Shown piece after piece: positions 18,289-26,500 of a stretch of 64,000 nt of DNA. The DNA comes from Plastoroseomonas hellenica. GTDB taxonomy: Bacteria; Pseudomonadota; Alphaproteobacteria; Acetobacterales; Acetobacteraceae. Below the pieces are notes generated by a model. The model was not told the DNA's origin. It ran no database searches and saw only the letters and a program-made list of their open reading frames with translations. Location: positions 62,001 to 126,000 of the forward strand of contig NZ_JAAGBB010000005.1 in the NCBI RefSeq assembly GCF_018129085.1, in the 5' to 3' direction. The position numbers were made by a program, and so were the translations under genes. How positions within the stretch are numbered: the stretch's first letter is position 1; the number at the start of each line of letters is the position of its first letter.

Positions 18289-19074
18289 TCAGCGTCCCTT
18301 GAACACCGGCTTGCGCTTCTCCGCGAAGGCGCGCTGGGCTTCCTTCGTATCCTCGGTCGTCGACAGCGCGACGGTCTGCGACTGCTCGTAGCGGTAGCCG
18401 TCATGCAGCGGCAGCTCCTCCGTCAGCGTGAAGGACCGCTTGGCCGCGCGCGTCGCCAGCGGCACCTTGGCCGCGATCTCCCGCGCGATGCCGCGGGCGG
18501 TGTCCATTAGCGCCGCATCCGGGACGCAGGCCGAGACCACGTTCATGCGCAGGAGCTCGGGCCCGGTGATGCGGCGCGCGGTGTGGATCATCAGCCGCGC
18601 ATCGGACTGGCCGAAATGCCTGATCACATGGCGCACGCCGCCGGCGAGCCCGACATCGACCTCGGTCATCGACAGGAAGGCGCTCTCGCTTGCCACCAGG
18701 ATGTCGCAGCAGAGTGCCAGCACGCAGCCGGCACCGATCGCCGGGCCGTTGATCGCGGCGATGACTGGCGTGCCGCATTCCATGACGCAGTCGAAGCTGG
18801 CACGGACCAGGCGGTTGTGCCGTGGATAGGCGCCGGGTTCATTCGCCAGCCCCGGCCTTTCCTTCAGGTCGGCTCCGGCGGAGAAGGCACGGCCTTCGCC
18901 GGTCAGGATGATGGCGCGCACATCGGGCAGGTCGTGCAGCGTGTCGAAGATGCGGATGATCTCCTCGCGGAAGCGCCGGTTCTGCGCGTTCACCGGCGGC
19001 CGGCGCATCGTCACGACAGCCACGTGCTCGGCGATCTCGACCGCGAAGCCTTCCAGATCCGTCAACCCGTCCAT
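18289..19074 (-). CDS. Enoyl-CoA hydratase/isomerase family protein
   Basis: 261 residues, normal crotonase length. VAVVTMRRPPVNAQNRRFREEII, ILTGEGRAFSAGADLKERPG and INGPAIGAGCVLALCCDILVASESAFLSMTEVDVGLAGGVRHVIRHFG are all present, ending EAQRAFAEKRKPVFKGR as in many family members. The catalytic-Glu positions are in MTEVDVGLAGG. Within the 15822-23549 operon, between the Bug receptor and fumarase-like genes. Confidence 0.88.
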   Translation of the reverse strand: MDGLTDLEGFAVEIAEHVAVVTMRRPPVNAQNRRFREEIIRIFDTLHDLPDVRAIILTGEGRAFSAGADLKERPGLANEPGAYPRHNRLVRASFDCVMECGTPVIAAINGPAIGAGCVLALCCDILVASESAFLSMTEVDVGLAGGVRHVIRHFGQSDARLMIHTARRITGPELLRMNVVSACVPDAALMDTARGIAREIAAKVPLATRAAKRSFTLTEELPLHDGYRYEQSQTVALSTTEDTKEAQRAFAEKRKPVFKGR

Positions 19075-19087
19075 GATGCGTTCTTCC

Positions 19088-20065
19088 TCATTCTGCCCTG
19101 ATGCCCGCCGCTGTTATCACTGCCTTCCAGCGCTCCGATTCCGCGCGGATGGTCGCGGCCAGCGCCTCCGGGGTGCCGCCCGCCGGCTCCTCGCCAAGCT
19201 CCGTCATCCGACGGCGGAATTCCGGTTCGGCCAGGATCGTGTTCACCACGGCATTCAGCCGTGCGATGGCGGCGGGCGGCGTGGCCGCCGGTGCCGCCAG
19301 ATAGTTGAAGGGCGCCGCGTCGAAGCCGGGCAGGGTCTCGGCGATCGCCGGCAGCTCCGGCACCAGGGCCGAGCGCTGCGGCGTGCTGACCGCGAGCGCG
19401 CGCACGCCGCCACTCCGCGCATGCGGCAGCAGGACCGACAGCGTGTCGATGGCGATCTGCACATTGCCGGCCAGCAGCTCGGTGATCCCAGGGCCGGTGC
19501 CGCGGAACGGCACGTGCAGCATCTCGATCCCCGCCATGTGCTTCAGCATCTCGCCGGCGAGATGGCTGGAGGAGCCGATGCCGGCGCTCGAGAATGCGAG
19601 GCGGCCGGGCTCCGCCTTGGCCAGCGCGATCAGCGCCGGCACCGAGCGCGCGGGCACGGAGGGATGCAGGCAGAGCAGGTTCGGCGCCCGCTTGACGCCG
19701 ACGACCGGCGCGAAGTCGCGCTCGGGGTCGTAGGGCAGGCTCCGCATCAGATGCGGGTTGATGATCTGCGGCCCCGGCGTGCCGTAGAGCAAGGTCAGCC
19801 CGTCCGGCGCGGCGCGCGCGACGAGCTGCGCGCCGAGCGTGGCGCCGCCACCGGGCCGGTTCTCGACCACCACGGGCTGGCCGAGGGCGGCCGCCATGGG
19901 TTCGGCCAGCATGCGCGCCGTCTGGTCGGCCGACCCGCCCGCGGCGAAGGGCACGATCAGGCGGAGCGGCCGCGTTGGTGCCCAGGACGCGGTCCCTTGG
20001 GCGATGGCGCCGCGCGGGCCGATGGCGAGGCCGGCCAAGCCGGCGAATAGGAGGCGGCGATCCAT
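19088..20065 (-). CDS. Tripartite tricarboxylate transporter substrate-binding protein (Bug family)
   Basis: 325 residues from ATG 20065, with a short signal peptide (MDRRLLFAGLAGLAIGPRGAIAQ). Bug motifs: RPLRLIVPFAAGGSADQTARM, VVVENRPGGGATLGAQLVARA, LAFSSAGIGSSSHLAGEMLKHM and LHVPFRGTGPGITELLAGN. Immediately downstream of a second Bug gene (gap 4 bases), a tandem arrangement that suggests duplication followed by divergence to different ligands. Periplasmic. Confidence 0.88.
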   Translation of the reverse strand: MDRRLLFAGLAGLAIGPRGAIAQGTASWAPTRPLRLIVPFAAGGSADQTARMLAEPMAAALGQPVVVENRPGGGATLGAQLVARAAPDGLTLLYGTPGPQIINPHLMRSLPYDPERDFAPVVGVKRAPNLLCLHPSVPARSVPALIALAKAEPGRLAFSSAGIGSSSHLAGEMLKHMAGIEMLHVPFRGTGPGITELLAGNVQIAIDTLSVLLPHARSGGVRALAVSTPQRSALVPELPAIAETLPGFDAAPFNYLAAPAATPPAAIARLNAVVNTILAEPEFRRRMTELGEEPAGGTPEALAATIRAESERWKAVITAAGIRAE

Positions 20066-20069
20066 GACG

Positions 20070-21041
20070 CTATTCCAGCCGGATGCCCGCGGCGCGGACG
20101 ACCTCGCCCCATTTGGCAGCCTCCGCGCGGAGGAGGCCGGCGAAGGCCTCCGGCGTGCCGCCGACGAGGTTGCCGCCCTGGTCGAGCAGCGCACGACGCG
20201 TGTCGCCATCCTCGAGCGCCGCGAGCAGGGCGCGATGCAGGACCGCGATGCGGTCGGGCGGCGTGCCGGCCGGTGCGAGCAGCCCGTACCAGGTGTCGGA
20301 TTCGACGCCGGGGACGCCGGCCTCCGCCACGGTCGGCACCTCCGGCAGCGCCGCCGAGCGCCCCGGCGCAGTGACGCCGAGCGCGGTGACGCTGTTGCTG
20401 CGGATATGCGGCAGCAGCACCGGGATATCGCCCATCATCATGTCGATCTGGCCGGCGAGCAGGTCGGTCACGGCGGGCGCCGCGCCGCGATAGGGCACAT
20501 GCGTCAGCTCGATCCCCGCCCGCAGCCGCAAGAGCTCGGCCGCCATCTGCAGCGTGCTGCCATTGCCGGCCGAGCCATAGGTGATCTGCCGCGGCCGGCG
20601 CCGGGCCTCGGCCAGGAAGTCCTGCAGCGTCGCGACGGGCAGCGCCTTACCCACCACCATCACCTGCGGCACCGCCAGCACCTGCCCGATGGGGAGCAGG
20701 TCGCGCAGCGGGTCATAGGGCATGCGCGGCATCAGATGCGGCAGGATGACGAGCGCGCCGGTGGAGGCGAGCACGATGCTGTGCCCATCCGGCCGGCTGC
20801 GCGCGGCGGCCTCCACGCCCACCACGCCGCCGGCGCCGGAGCGGCTCTCGACCACGACCGGCTGGCCGAGGCGCTGGCCCATCACCCGCCCGATCAGGCG
20901 GGCGATGGCGTCGGCCGGCCCGCCGGCGGCGAAAGGCACGATCAGCCGCACCGGCTGGGTCGGGAAATCCTGCGCATGGGCGCCGCGGATGCCGGCGCAG
21001 CAGGCCAGCAGCGCCGCGGTTGCCTGGCGTCTGGTTGGCAT
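20070..21041 (-). CDS. Tripartite tricarboxylate transporter substrate-binding protein (Bug family)
   Basis: 323 residues. Signal peptide MPTRRQATAALLACCAGIRGAHAQ, then TQPVRLIVPFAAGGPADAIARL, VVVESRSGAGGVVGVEAAARS, ITYGSAGNGSTLQMAAELLRL and THVPYRGAAPAVTDLLAGQ. The tandem neighbour of the preceding Bug gene; the two differ across most of the protein outside the ligand-loop motifs, so they probably bind different acids. Confidence 0.88.
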   Translation of the reverse strand: MPTRRQATAALLACCAGIRGAHAQDFPTQPVRLIVPFAAGGPADAIARLIGRVMGQRLGQPVVVESRSGAGGVVGVEAAARSRPDGHSIVLASTGALVILPHLMPRMPYDPLRDLLPIGQVLAVPQVMVVGKALPVATLQDFLAEARRRPRQITYGSAGNGSTLQMAAELLRLRAGIELTHVPYRGAAPAVTDLLAGQIDMMMGDIPVLLPHIRSNSVTALGVTAPGRSAALPEVPTVAEAGVPGVESDTWYGLLAPAGTPPDRIAVLHRALLAALEDGDTRRALLDQGGNLVGGTPEAFAGLLRAEAAKWGEVVRAAGIRLE

Positions 21042-21064
21042 GGCTCCCTCCCTCCTGCTCTTCT

Positions 21065-21691
21065 TCAGGCTGCGCCGGTGCCGACGGGGCTGCGCGACCT
21101 TGCCGGCGGCAGCGGCGTCAGGCCGCCGGCGGCGGCCGGCAATTCGGACAACGGCGGCGTGACGCCTTCGGGCAGCGGGATCTCATGCGCGTTGAGCGCC
21201 ATCGAGACCATCGTGTAGTAGCCGATGAGGGCGGTGAGCTCGACGACGCCCGTGACACCCCAGCGCGCCTCCGCGGCGCGGTAGGTGGCGAGTGGCACTT
21301 GGCCGGATTGCTGGAGCTGGCGCGCGAACTCATAGACCAGCGCATCCTCGGCGCTGTCGAATTCGGGCGGCTCGCCCACCCGGATCGCGGCGATCGCGGC
21401 CTCCGGCAGGCCGGCTTCGGCGGCGGCGCGCGCATGCACCCACCATTCGACCTGGCTGGTCCAGCGCCGCCCGGTCACGATGATCGCGAGCTCATTGAGC
21501 CGCCGGGGCAGGGAGGTGCCGTAGCGCAGGATCTCGCCCAGCGCCGACCAGCGCGCGGCCAGCGCCGGATTGTGGATGATGGCGCGGAGCGGGCCGACGA
21601 TGGTGCCGCGCGGGCCGGCGACGACCGCGTCGTGCACGGTGCGCTGCGCGGGCGTCATCTCATCCGGCGTCGGCAGGGGAATGCGGGGCAT
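21065..21691 (-). CDS. Carboxymuconolactone decarboxylase / AhpD-like family protein
   Basis: 208 residues. All-helical CMD-like protein: LPTPDEMTPAQRTVHDAVVAGPRG, LAARWSALGEILRYGTSLPRRLNELAIIVTGRRWTSQVEWWVHARAAAEAGLPEAAIAAIRVGE. In place of the AhpD CxxC it has VEWWVHA, so peroxidase chemistry is unlikely and a CMD-like lactone or beta-keto-acid role, or a structural role, fits better. Sits between the CoA transferase and Bug genes in the operon. Confidence 0.75.
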   Translation of the reverse strand: MPRIPLPTPDEMTPAQRTVHDAVVAGPRGTIVGPLRAIIHNPALAARWSALGEILRYGTSLPRRLNELAIIVTGRRWTSQVEWWVHARAAAEAGLPEAAIAAIRVGEPPEFDSAEDALVYEFARQLQQSGQVPLATYRAAEARWGVTGVVELTALIGYYTMVSMALNAHEIPLPEGVTPPLSELPAAAGGLTPLPPARSRSPVGTGAA

Positions 21692-21703
21692 GTCGAACCT
21701 CTC

Positions 21704-22942
21704 TCAGATCACCTGGGCCGCGGAGAGCGCGGCGATCTCGGCCTCGCCGAAGCCGATCTCGCGCAGGATCTCGTCGGTGTGCTGGCCGAGCAGCGGGGGT
21801 GCGCGTTCGAAGGCGAGCGGCGCCTCGGCGAAGTTCATCGGGCTGACCACCTGCGGCACGCTGCCGGCGGCCGGGTGCGGCAGGCGCCGCAGCATTTGGC
21901 GATGGATCATCTGCGGATCCTCGAAGACCTGCGCGATGGTGTTGATGGGTGCGCAGGGCACGCCCGCCACCTCCAGCGCCGCGGTGAGGTCGGTTTTGGC
22001 GAAGTCTTGGAAGCGCTCGGCCAGCAGCGCCGACAGCGCCGCGCCGTTCTGCACGCGCGCGGCGTTGCGGGCGAAGCGTTCATCGGTCGCCCATTCCGGC
22101 CGGCCGATCGCCGCGCAAAGCTTGGCGAACTGGCCGTCATTGCCGACCGCGAGCACGATCTGCCCATCCGCGCAGGGGAACACGTCCTGCGGCTGGATAT
22201 TGGGATGGCGGTTGCCGCCCTGCTGCGGCGTGCGGCCGCCGACCAGCCAGTTCATCGCCTGGTTCGCCAGGAAGGCGGCCTGCACATCGAACATCGCGAG
22301 GTCGATGGTCTCGCCCTGGCCGGTCTCCGCCCGGCGCGCCAGCGCGGCCAGGATGGCGACCGCGGCGTACATGCCGGTCATCAGGTCGACGATCGGCACG
22401 CCGACCTTCTGCGGGCCGCCGCCTGGCGCGTCCTGGCGTTCGCCGGTGACGCTCATCAGCCCGCCCATGGCCTGGATCGCGAAGTCATAGGCGGCCTGGT
22501 CGCGGCGCGGCCCGTCCTGGCCGAAGCCGGTGACCGCGCAATGGATCAGGCGGGGATTCGCCGCGCGCAGCGACGCCGCATCCAGCCCGTAGCGCGCCAG
22601 GGCGCCCGGCTTGAAGTTCTCGATCGCCACATCGGCCTGCATCGCCAGGCGCCGGATGATCGCCTGGCCTTCCGGCTTCGCGAGATCCACGGTGAGCGAG
22701 CGCTTGCCGCGATTGACCGCAAGGAAATAGCCGGCGTCGCGCGTCGGGTTGCCGTCGGCGTCGGCCAGGAAGGGCGGCCCCCAGCCGCGGGTGTCGTCGC
22801 CCGCACCCGGCCGCTCCACCTTGATCACGTCGGCGCCGAGATCGGCCAGGATCTGCGTCGCCCAGGGCGCGGCCATGATCCGGCTGAGATCGAGCACCCG
22901 GACATGGGATAGTGGGCCGGTGCGGGCAGCCGCCTCAGGCAT
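21704..22942 (-). CDS. CaiB/BaiF (class III) CoA transferase
   Basis: 412 residues from ATG 22942, which overlaps the GST stop by 8 bases. Motifs: HVRVLDLSRIMAAPWATQILADLGADVIKVERPGAGDDTRGWGPPFL, NRGKRSLTVDLAKPEGQAIIRRL, ADVAIENFKPGALARYGLD, QAAYDFAIQAMGGLMSVTGERQDAPGGGPQKVGVPIVDLMTGMYA and VAGVPCAPINTIAQVFEDPQMIHRQM. The longer N-terminal extension available in this frame lacks family similarity and was not used. Likely provides the CoA ester for the crotonase in this operon. Confidence 0.9.
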   Translation of the reverse strand: MPEAAARTGPLSHVRVLDLSRIMAAPWATQILADLGADVIKVERPGAGDDTRGWGPPFLADADGNPTRDAGYFLAVNRGKRSLTVDLAKPEGQAIIRRLAMQADVAIENFKPGALARYGLDAASLRAANPRLIHCAVTGFGQDGPRRDQAAYDFAIQAMGGLMSVTGERQDAPGGGPQKVGVPIVDLMTGMYAAVAILAALARRAETGQGETIDLAMFDVQAAFLANQAMNWLVGGRTPQQGGNRHPNIQPQDVFPCADGQIVLAVGNDGQFAKLCAAIGRPEWATDERFARNAARVQNGAALSALLAERFQDFAKTDLTAALEVAGVPCAPINTIAQVFEDPQMIHRQMLRRLPHPAAGSVPQVVSPMNFAEAPLAFERAPPLLGQHTDEILREIGFGEAEIAALSAAQVI

Positions 22943-23549
22943 CGACGGCCTCCGTCGCCCGCGCCGAAGGACGCGCGCGGAAGCTCTCGTGCCAGCCGGC
23001 GAGGAGGGGGTGGCCATCGCGCCAGCCGAGATCCGCAAAGCGGAAGTCGAGGTAGGAGAGGCAGCAACCGATGGCGATGTGGCCGATGCCGTAGCGCGTC
23101 GCGTCGAGATCCGCGGCATCGGCTTCGAGCCGGTCGAGCGTGGTGCGGGTCTTGACCGCGAAGCTGTCGTGCAGCTCCGGCGACTGCCTCTGCTCCGGCT
23201 TGTCACGCTCGTTGCGCCAGAGGATGAGGATGTCGAGCAGCCCATTGCCGAGGGCGTGCCGGGCGAGCGCCTGCCAGCGCTCCGGCCCGGATGGCGGGAA
23301 CAGGATGCCGCCGCCGGCGAGGCTGTCGAGATATTCGCAGATCACGACAGAATCGATCAGCACCGACCCATCGGCCAGCACCAAGGTCGGGATCTTGCTG
23401 AGGGGGTTGTCGGGCAGCAGGTCGAGGTTCGGCTGCGTCATGCGGACCACGGTGCGCAGGCAGTCGATGCGGTCGGCGAGGCCGAGCTCATGCGCTGCCA
23501 CCATCACCTTGCGCACGAAGGGCGAGCGCGGCGACCAGTGCAGCTTCAT
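22935..23549 (-). CDS. Glutathione S-transferase family protein
   Basis: 204 residues from ATG 23549 (MKLHWSPRSPFVRKVMVAAHELGL), which matches the usual GST N-terminus; a TTG at 23612 would add 21 residues without similarity. The thioredoxin-like domain includes NPLSKIPTLVLADGSVLIDSVVICEYLDSL (cis-Pro and glutathione-binding DS). The C-terminal helical domain follows. Ser in SPRSPF is the likely glutathione-activating residue. First gene of the nine-gene operon; may handle a reactive intermediate. Confidence 0.85.
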   Translation of the reverse strand: MKLHWSPRSPFVRKVMVAAHELGLADRIDCLRTVVRMTQPNLDLLPDNPLSKIPTLVLADGSVLIDSVVICEYLDSLAGGGILFPPSGPERWQALARHALGNGLLDILILWRNERDKPEQRQSPELHDSFAVKTRTTLDRLEADAADLDATRYGIGHIAIGCCLSYLDFRFADLGWRDGHPLLAGWHESFRARPSARATEAVDA

Positions 23550-23612
23550 GCGTGCGGCGGGCAGGGGATTTTGTTCTGACAGGACGGCTTCCTCCACGGT
23601 GACGGCCGGCAA

Positions 23613-23914
23613 ACATTAGCCATATCAGCTAGGATTATGACCTTTTAGGATCGCCCCCTTGCGGCTGTCCAGAGGCTTTCGCGTGCGGACCGGTCGCCTG
23701 ACTGGTTCGGGACCAAGCGGCCACCATCCTCCGTCGCCAAGGCTTCGGAGGATCAAAGCCACGCGGCCGCAGGCCGCCACCCATCCCTGCGGGGTGAGCG
23801 AAGCGATACCCCGGGGCCGCGAATGCGGCCCCGCGCGCGACCGACAGTCGCCGCCGGTGCGCCCTGACAGCGCGCAAGCCAAGCGGCCGGAGGCCGCGCC
23901 CGGCGCCTGAGGGC
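23613..23914. other. 302-bp intergenic region: operon promoter and dispersed repeat
   Basis: No supportable gene. The left part (23613-23645) is AT-rich and holds an inverted repeat, TAGC (23617-23620) / GCTA (23628-23631), probably the promoter/operator of the nine-gene minus operon. From about 23690 the DNA is very GC-rich with several small palindromes, and from 23817 it contains repeat copy A described below. Confidence 0.6.
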
Positions 23915-23931
23915 TTATTTAAGCTTCACAT
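23817..23931. repeat. Dispersed intergenic repeat, copy A
   Basis: Shares with copy B (62436-62520) the block CCGCGAATGCGGCC, the block GCGCAAGCCAAGC, the block CGGCGCCTGAGGG and the end ACTTCACAT (GCTTCACAT here), in the same order. Copy A carries about 30 extra bases between the first two blocks. Both copies end over the 3' end of a minus-strand regulator gene. Internal palindromes suggest an RNA or cruciform structure. Confidence 0.6.
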
Positions 23932-24676
23932 CCAGCCGCACGACGTCGCCGCGATAGATGCCATCCGCGACCAGGATCCTGACGCCGCGCGCATCGACGG
24001 CGGCCCGGTGCACATAGGCGACGGGCGCGTTCAGCGGCAGGTTCAGCGCGGCCGCCGCTTCCACATCCGCGGCGCCGATGGTCAGCGTCTGCCGGGCATC
24101 GCCGATCCGGATGCCGGGGATGCTGGCCACCAGCTTCAGCGCGGTCTTGCTGCGCAGGTCGGCATCGGTGACCTTGGGCCGCAGCCGCTCATCCAGATAG
24201 ACATCCGCCAGCAGGAAGGGCTGCCCGCCGCGCCAGTGGCGGCGGCGCAGGTGGCGATAGCGCGGTGCCGGCCGGCCGATGCCCTCCGGCACGGGCGCGC
24301 CTTCGGGCAGCGGCGCGTCGGACAGGATCTCGATCTCGGCCCCTTCGCGGGAGCGCAGCAGGCCGGACCAGTCGGTCTCGACCTCGCACCAGAGCCGTTC
24401 CTTGGTGGCCTCGCGGACGAAGGTGCCCTTGGCGCGGAAGCGCTCGATCAGCCCTTCCTTCTCGATCTGATCGAGCGCCTGGCGGATGGTGGCACGCGCC
24501 ACGCCGCATTCGGCGGAGAGATCGTCGACCGTCGGGATCTGCTGGCCGGTCCGCCAGGCGCCCTGCTCGATCCTGTTGCGGAACAGCGTCGCGAGCTGGA
24601 TGTAGCGCGGCACGGCGCTGCGGTTCAGATCCAGCGCCGGCGCGCCGGCAGCCGCGGCCCTCGTGGTGGCATCCAT
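23915..24676 (-). CDS. GntR family regulator, HutC type (UTRA effector domain)
   Basis: 253 residues. The N-terminal wHTH PRYIQLATLFRNRIEQGAWRTGQQIPTVDDLSAECGVARATIRQALDQIEKEGLIERFRAKGTFV is textbook GntR. The following ~160 residues (RYRHLRRRHWRGGQPFLLADVYLDERL, LNLPLNAPVAYVHRAAVDARGVRILVADGIYRGDVVRLDV) are a UTRA ligand domain. Same strand as the nine-gene operon downstream of it, from which repeat A separates it, so it is a plausible local regulator. Its last codons lie inside the repeat. Confidence 0.85.
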   Translation of the reverse strand: MDATTRAAAAGAPALDLNRSAVPRYIQLATLFRNRIEQGAWRTGQQIPTVDDLSAECGVARATIRQALDQIEKEGLIERFRAKGTFVREATKERLWCEVETDWSGLLRSREGAEIEILSDAPLPEGAPVPEGIGRPAPRYRHLRRRHWRGGQPFLLADVYLDERLRPKVTDADLRSKTALKLVASIPGIRIGDARQTLTIGAADVEAAAALNLPLNAPVAYVHRAAVDARGVRILVADGIYRGDVVRLDVKLK

Positions 24677-24889
24677 CCATCAATCCCTTCCGGCGGCGCG
24701 GACGGCGCCACGCGACCTCTGTCGAAGCTAGGGGCAAATAAGACGAAAGGCCAGCTCATGCGCCTTTTACCGGCGGCCTGACCACGCAATCATAGGGCAA
24801 TCAACTGGGCTATTGACAGCAGAGATGCCGGCGCGCACTCGTCGTGGGGCAAGCGCGCCGGCCAACCGGCGCGTCCGGGGGAATGTCCA

Positions 24890-25774
24890 ATGACCAAGCG
24901 CCGCGCTCCGAAGCCGATCCGCGATGCCGTCCTCGGTGCCTGCGTGGCACTCGCCGCCGCGGCGTCGCCCAGCCTAGCCGAGGGCGTCGAGCGCGGGGTC
25001 GTGGAGCGCGGGCCGGTGCGGATCGAGGTCCTGGCGCAGGGCAGCGGCCCGGCGGTGGTCCTGCTGCCCTCGCTCGCCCGAGGTGCCGAGGATTTCGATC
25101 AGCTCGCGGCGCTGATCGCGGCGGCCGGCTTCCGCGTCATCCGGCCGGAGCCGCGCGGCATCGGCGGCTCGGCGGGACCGGTGGAGGGCCTCACCCTCTA
25201 TGACCTCGCGGCGGATGCCGCGCTGGCGATCGAGGCCGATGCCGGCGGCCGTGTGGCGCCCGTCATCGTCGCGGGCCATGCCTTCGGCAACTGGGTCGCG
25301 CGGGCGCTGTCGGCGATCCGGCCGGAGCTGGTGCGCGGCGTCGTGCTGCTGGCGGCGTCCATCGGCACCGAGATCGATCCCGGCATCCGCGCCTCGATCA
25401 ACGGCAGCTTCGATCCGGCGCTGCCGGAGGCGGAGCGCCTGCGCCACCTGCAGCGCGGCTATTTCGCGCCCGGCAACGACGCCCGGGTCTGGCTCACGGG
25501 CTGGCATCCGGCGGTCGCGCGGATGCAGCGCGCCGCGACGGCCGCGACCCCGGACCGGAGCTGGCAGCGCGTCGCTGACCGCGTGCCGGTGCTCTATGTC
25601 GCGGCCGTGGAGGATACCATCGCGCCGCTGCCGACGCTGGCACGGCTCCAGCAGGAGCTCGGGCCGCGCGTCACGTTGGCGGAGGTCGCGCGCGCCGGCC
25701 ATGCCCTGTTGCCCGAGCAGCCGGAGGCGACCGCGGCGGCGCTGATCCGCTTCGCCCGCGAGCTGCCTCAGTAA
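24890..25774 (+). CDS. Alpha/beta-hydrolase fold protein with Ala at the nucleophile position
   Basis: 294 residues with an N-terminal signal-like helix (RDAVLGACVALAAAASPSLAEG), so probably periplasmic. Fold features: GSGPAVVLLPSLARGAEDFDQLAALIAAAGFRVIRPEPRGIGGS (oxyanion strand and loop), VIVAGHAFGNWVARAL at residues 125-140, then late Asp (VEDTIAPL, about 241) and His (AGHALLPEQ, about 269). The nucleophile elbow reads G129-H-A131-F-G133; Ser is expected at 131. Asp and His are kept. Either a non-hydrolytic member or one using another nucleophile. Confidence 0.8.
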   Translation: MTKRRAPKPIRDAVLGACVALAAAASPSLAEGVERGVVERGPVRIEVLAQGSGPAVVLLPSLARGAEDFDQLAALIAAAGFRVIRPEPRGIGGSAGPVEGLTLYDLAADAALAIEADAGGRVAPVIVAGHAFGNWVARALSAIRPELVRGVVLLAASIGTEIDPGIRASINGSFDPALPEAERLRHLQRGYFAPGNDARVWLTGWHPAVARMQRAATAATPDRSWQRVADRVPVLYVAAVEDTIAPLPTLARLQQELGPRVTLAEVARAGHALLPEQPEATAAALIRFARELPQ

Positions 25775-25780
25775 GCTCTG

Positions 25781-26410
25781 TTACCTGCGCGTCGCCATCG
25801 CCGCGGTGACCCCGAGGCCGATGAAGGATGTGCCAGCGAACCAGCGCTGGAAGCGCAGGAAGCGTCGGCTGCGGCGGAGGAAGTCGCCGGCGGCCCCGGC
25901 CACCAGCGCGAACATCGCATCGCTCATGATGCCGAGGCCCATGAAGGTGAGGCCGAGGATCAGGATCTGCCAGTGCAGCGCGCCGCGCGCGGGATCGACA
26001 AATTGCGGCAAGAAGGCGAGGAAGAAGATCGCCGTCTTCGGGTTGAAGAGGTTGACCAGGAAGCCGTCGCGGAAGACGCGGCGCAGCGAGTCGGCGCGCA
26101 CCACCGGCGCATCGGGATCAGGGTCCCGTGCCATGATGGTGCGGATGCCGATCCAGATGAGATAGGCAGCGCCGAGATACTTCACGATCGCGAAGGCGAG
26201 GGCCGAGGAGACGAGCAGGGCCGAAAGCCCGACCGCTGCCGCGACGATGTGGACGATGGTGCCGAGATGGATGCCGAGCACCGAGACCAGCCCCGCCGCC
26301 CGTCCCCGTTCCACCGAGCGCGCGACGATGTAGAGCACCGCCGGGCCCGGCGTCAGCAGCAGCACCAGCGACGCCACGACGAACAACCCCCACAAGGTCG
26401 GATCGGGCAC
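25781..26410 (-). CDS. LysE family amino-acid / small-molecule exporter
   Basis: 209 residues from GTG 26410, chosen because AAAGGAG lies just upstream and gives the standard LysE/RhtB length. Six hydrophobic segments: DPTLWGLFVVASLVLLLTPGPAVLYIVARSVERGRAAGLVSVLGIHLG carries the family LTPGPAV...ARS...G motif. NLFNPKTAIFFLAFLPQFVD is the second conserved loop. Inner-membrane efflux of amino acids or homoserine-like compounds by family; substrate unknown. Tail-to-tail with the hydrolase gene. Confidence 0.88.
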   Translation of the reverse strand: MPDPTLWGLFVVASLVLLLTPGPAVLYIVARSVERGRAAGLVSVLGIHLGTIVHIVAAAVGLSALLVSSALAFAIVKYLGAAYLIWIGIRTIMARDPDPDAPVVRADSLRRVFRDGFLVNLFNPKTAIFFLAFLPQFVDPARGALHWQILILGLTFMGLGIMSDAMFALVAGAAGDFLRRSRRFLRFQRWFAGTSFIGLGVTAAMATRR

Positions 26411-26500
26411 GGATCTTCTCCTTTTGTGTCTCTTTTCACGACCAAGCCACGCCGCGTCGGCGGCGGCAAGTGGCTTCGATCGGTCGCAAGTCATCACGCT

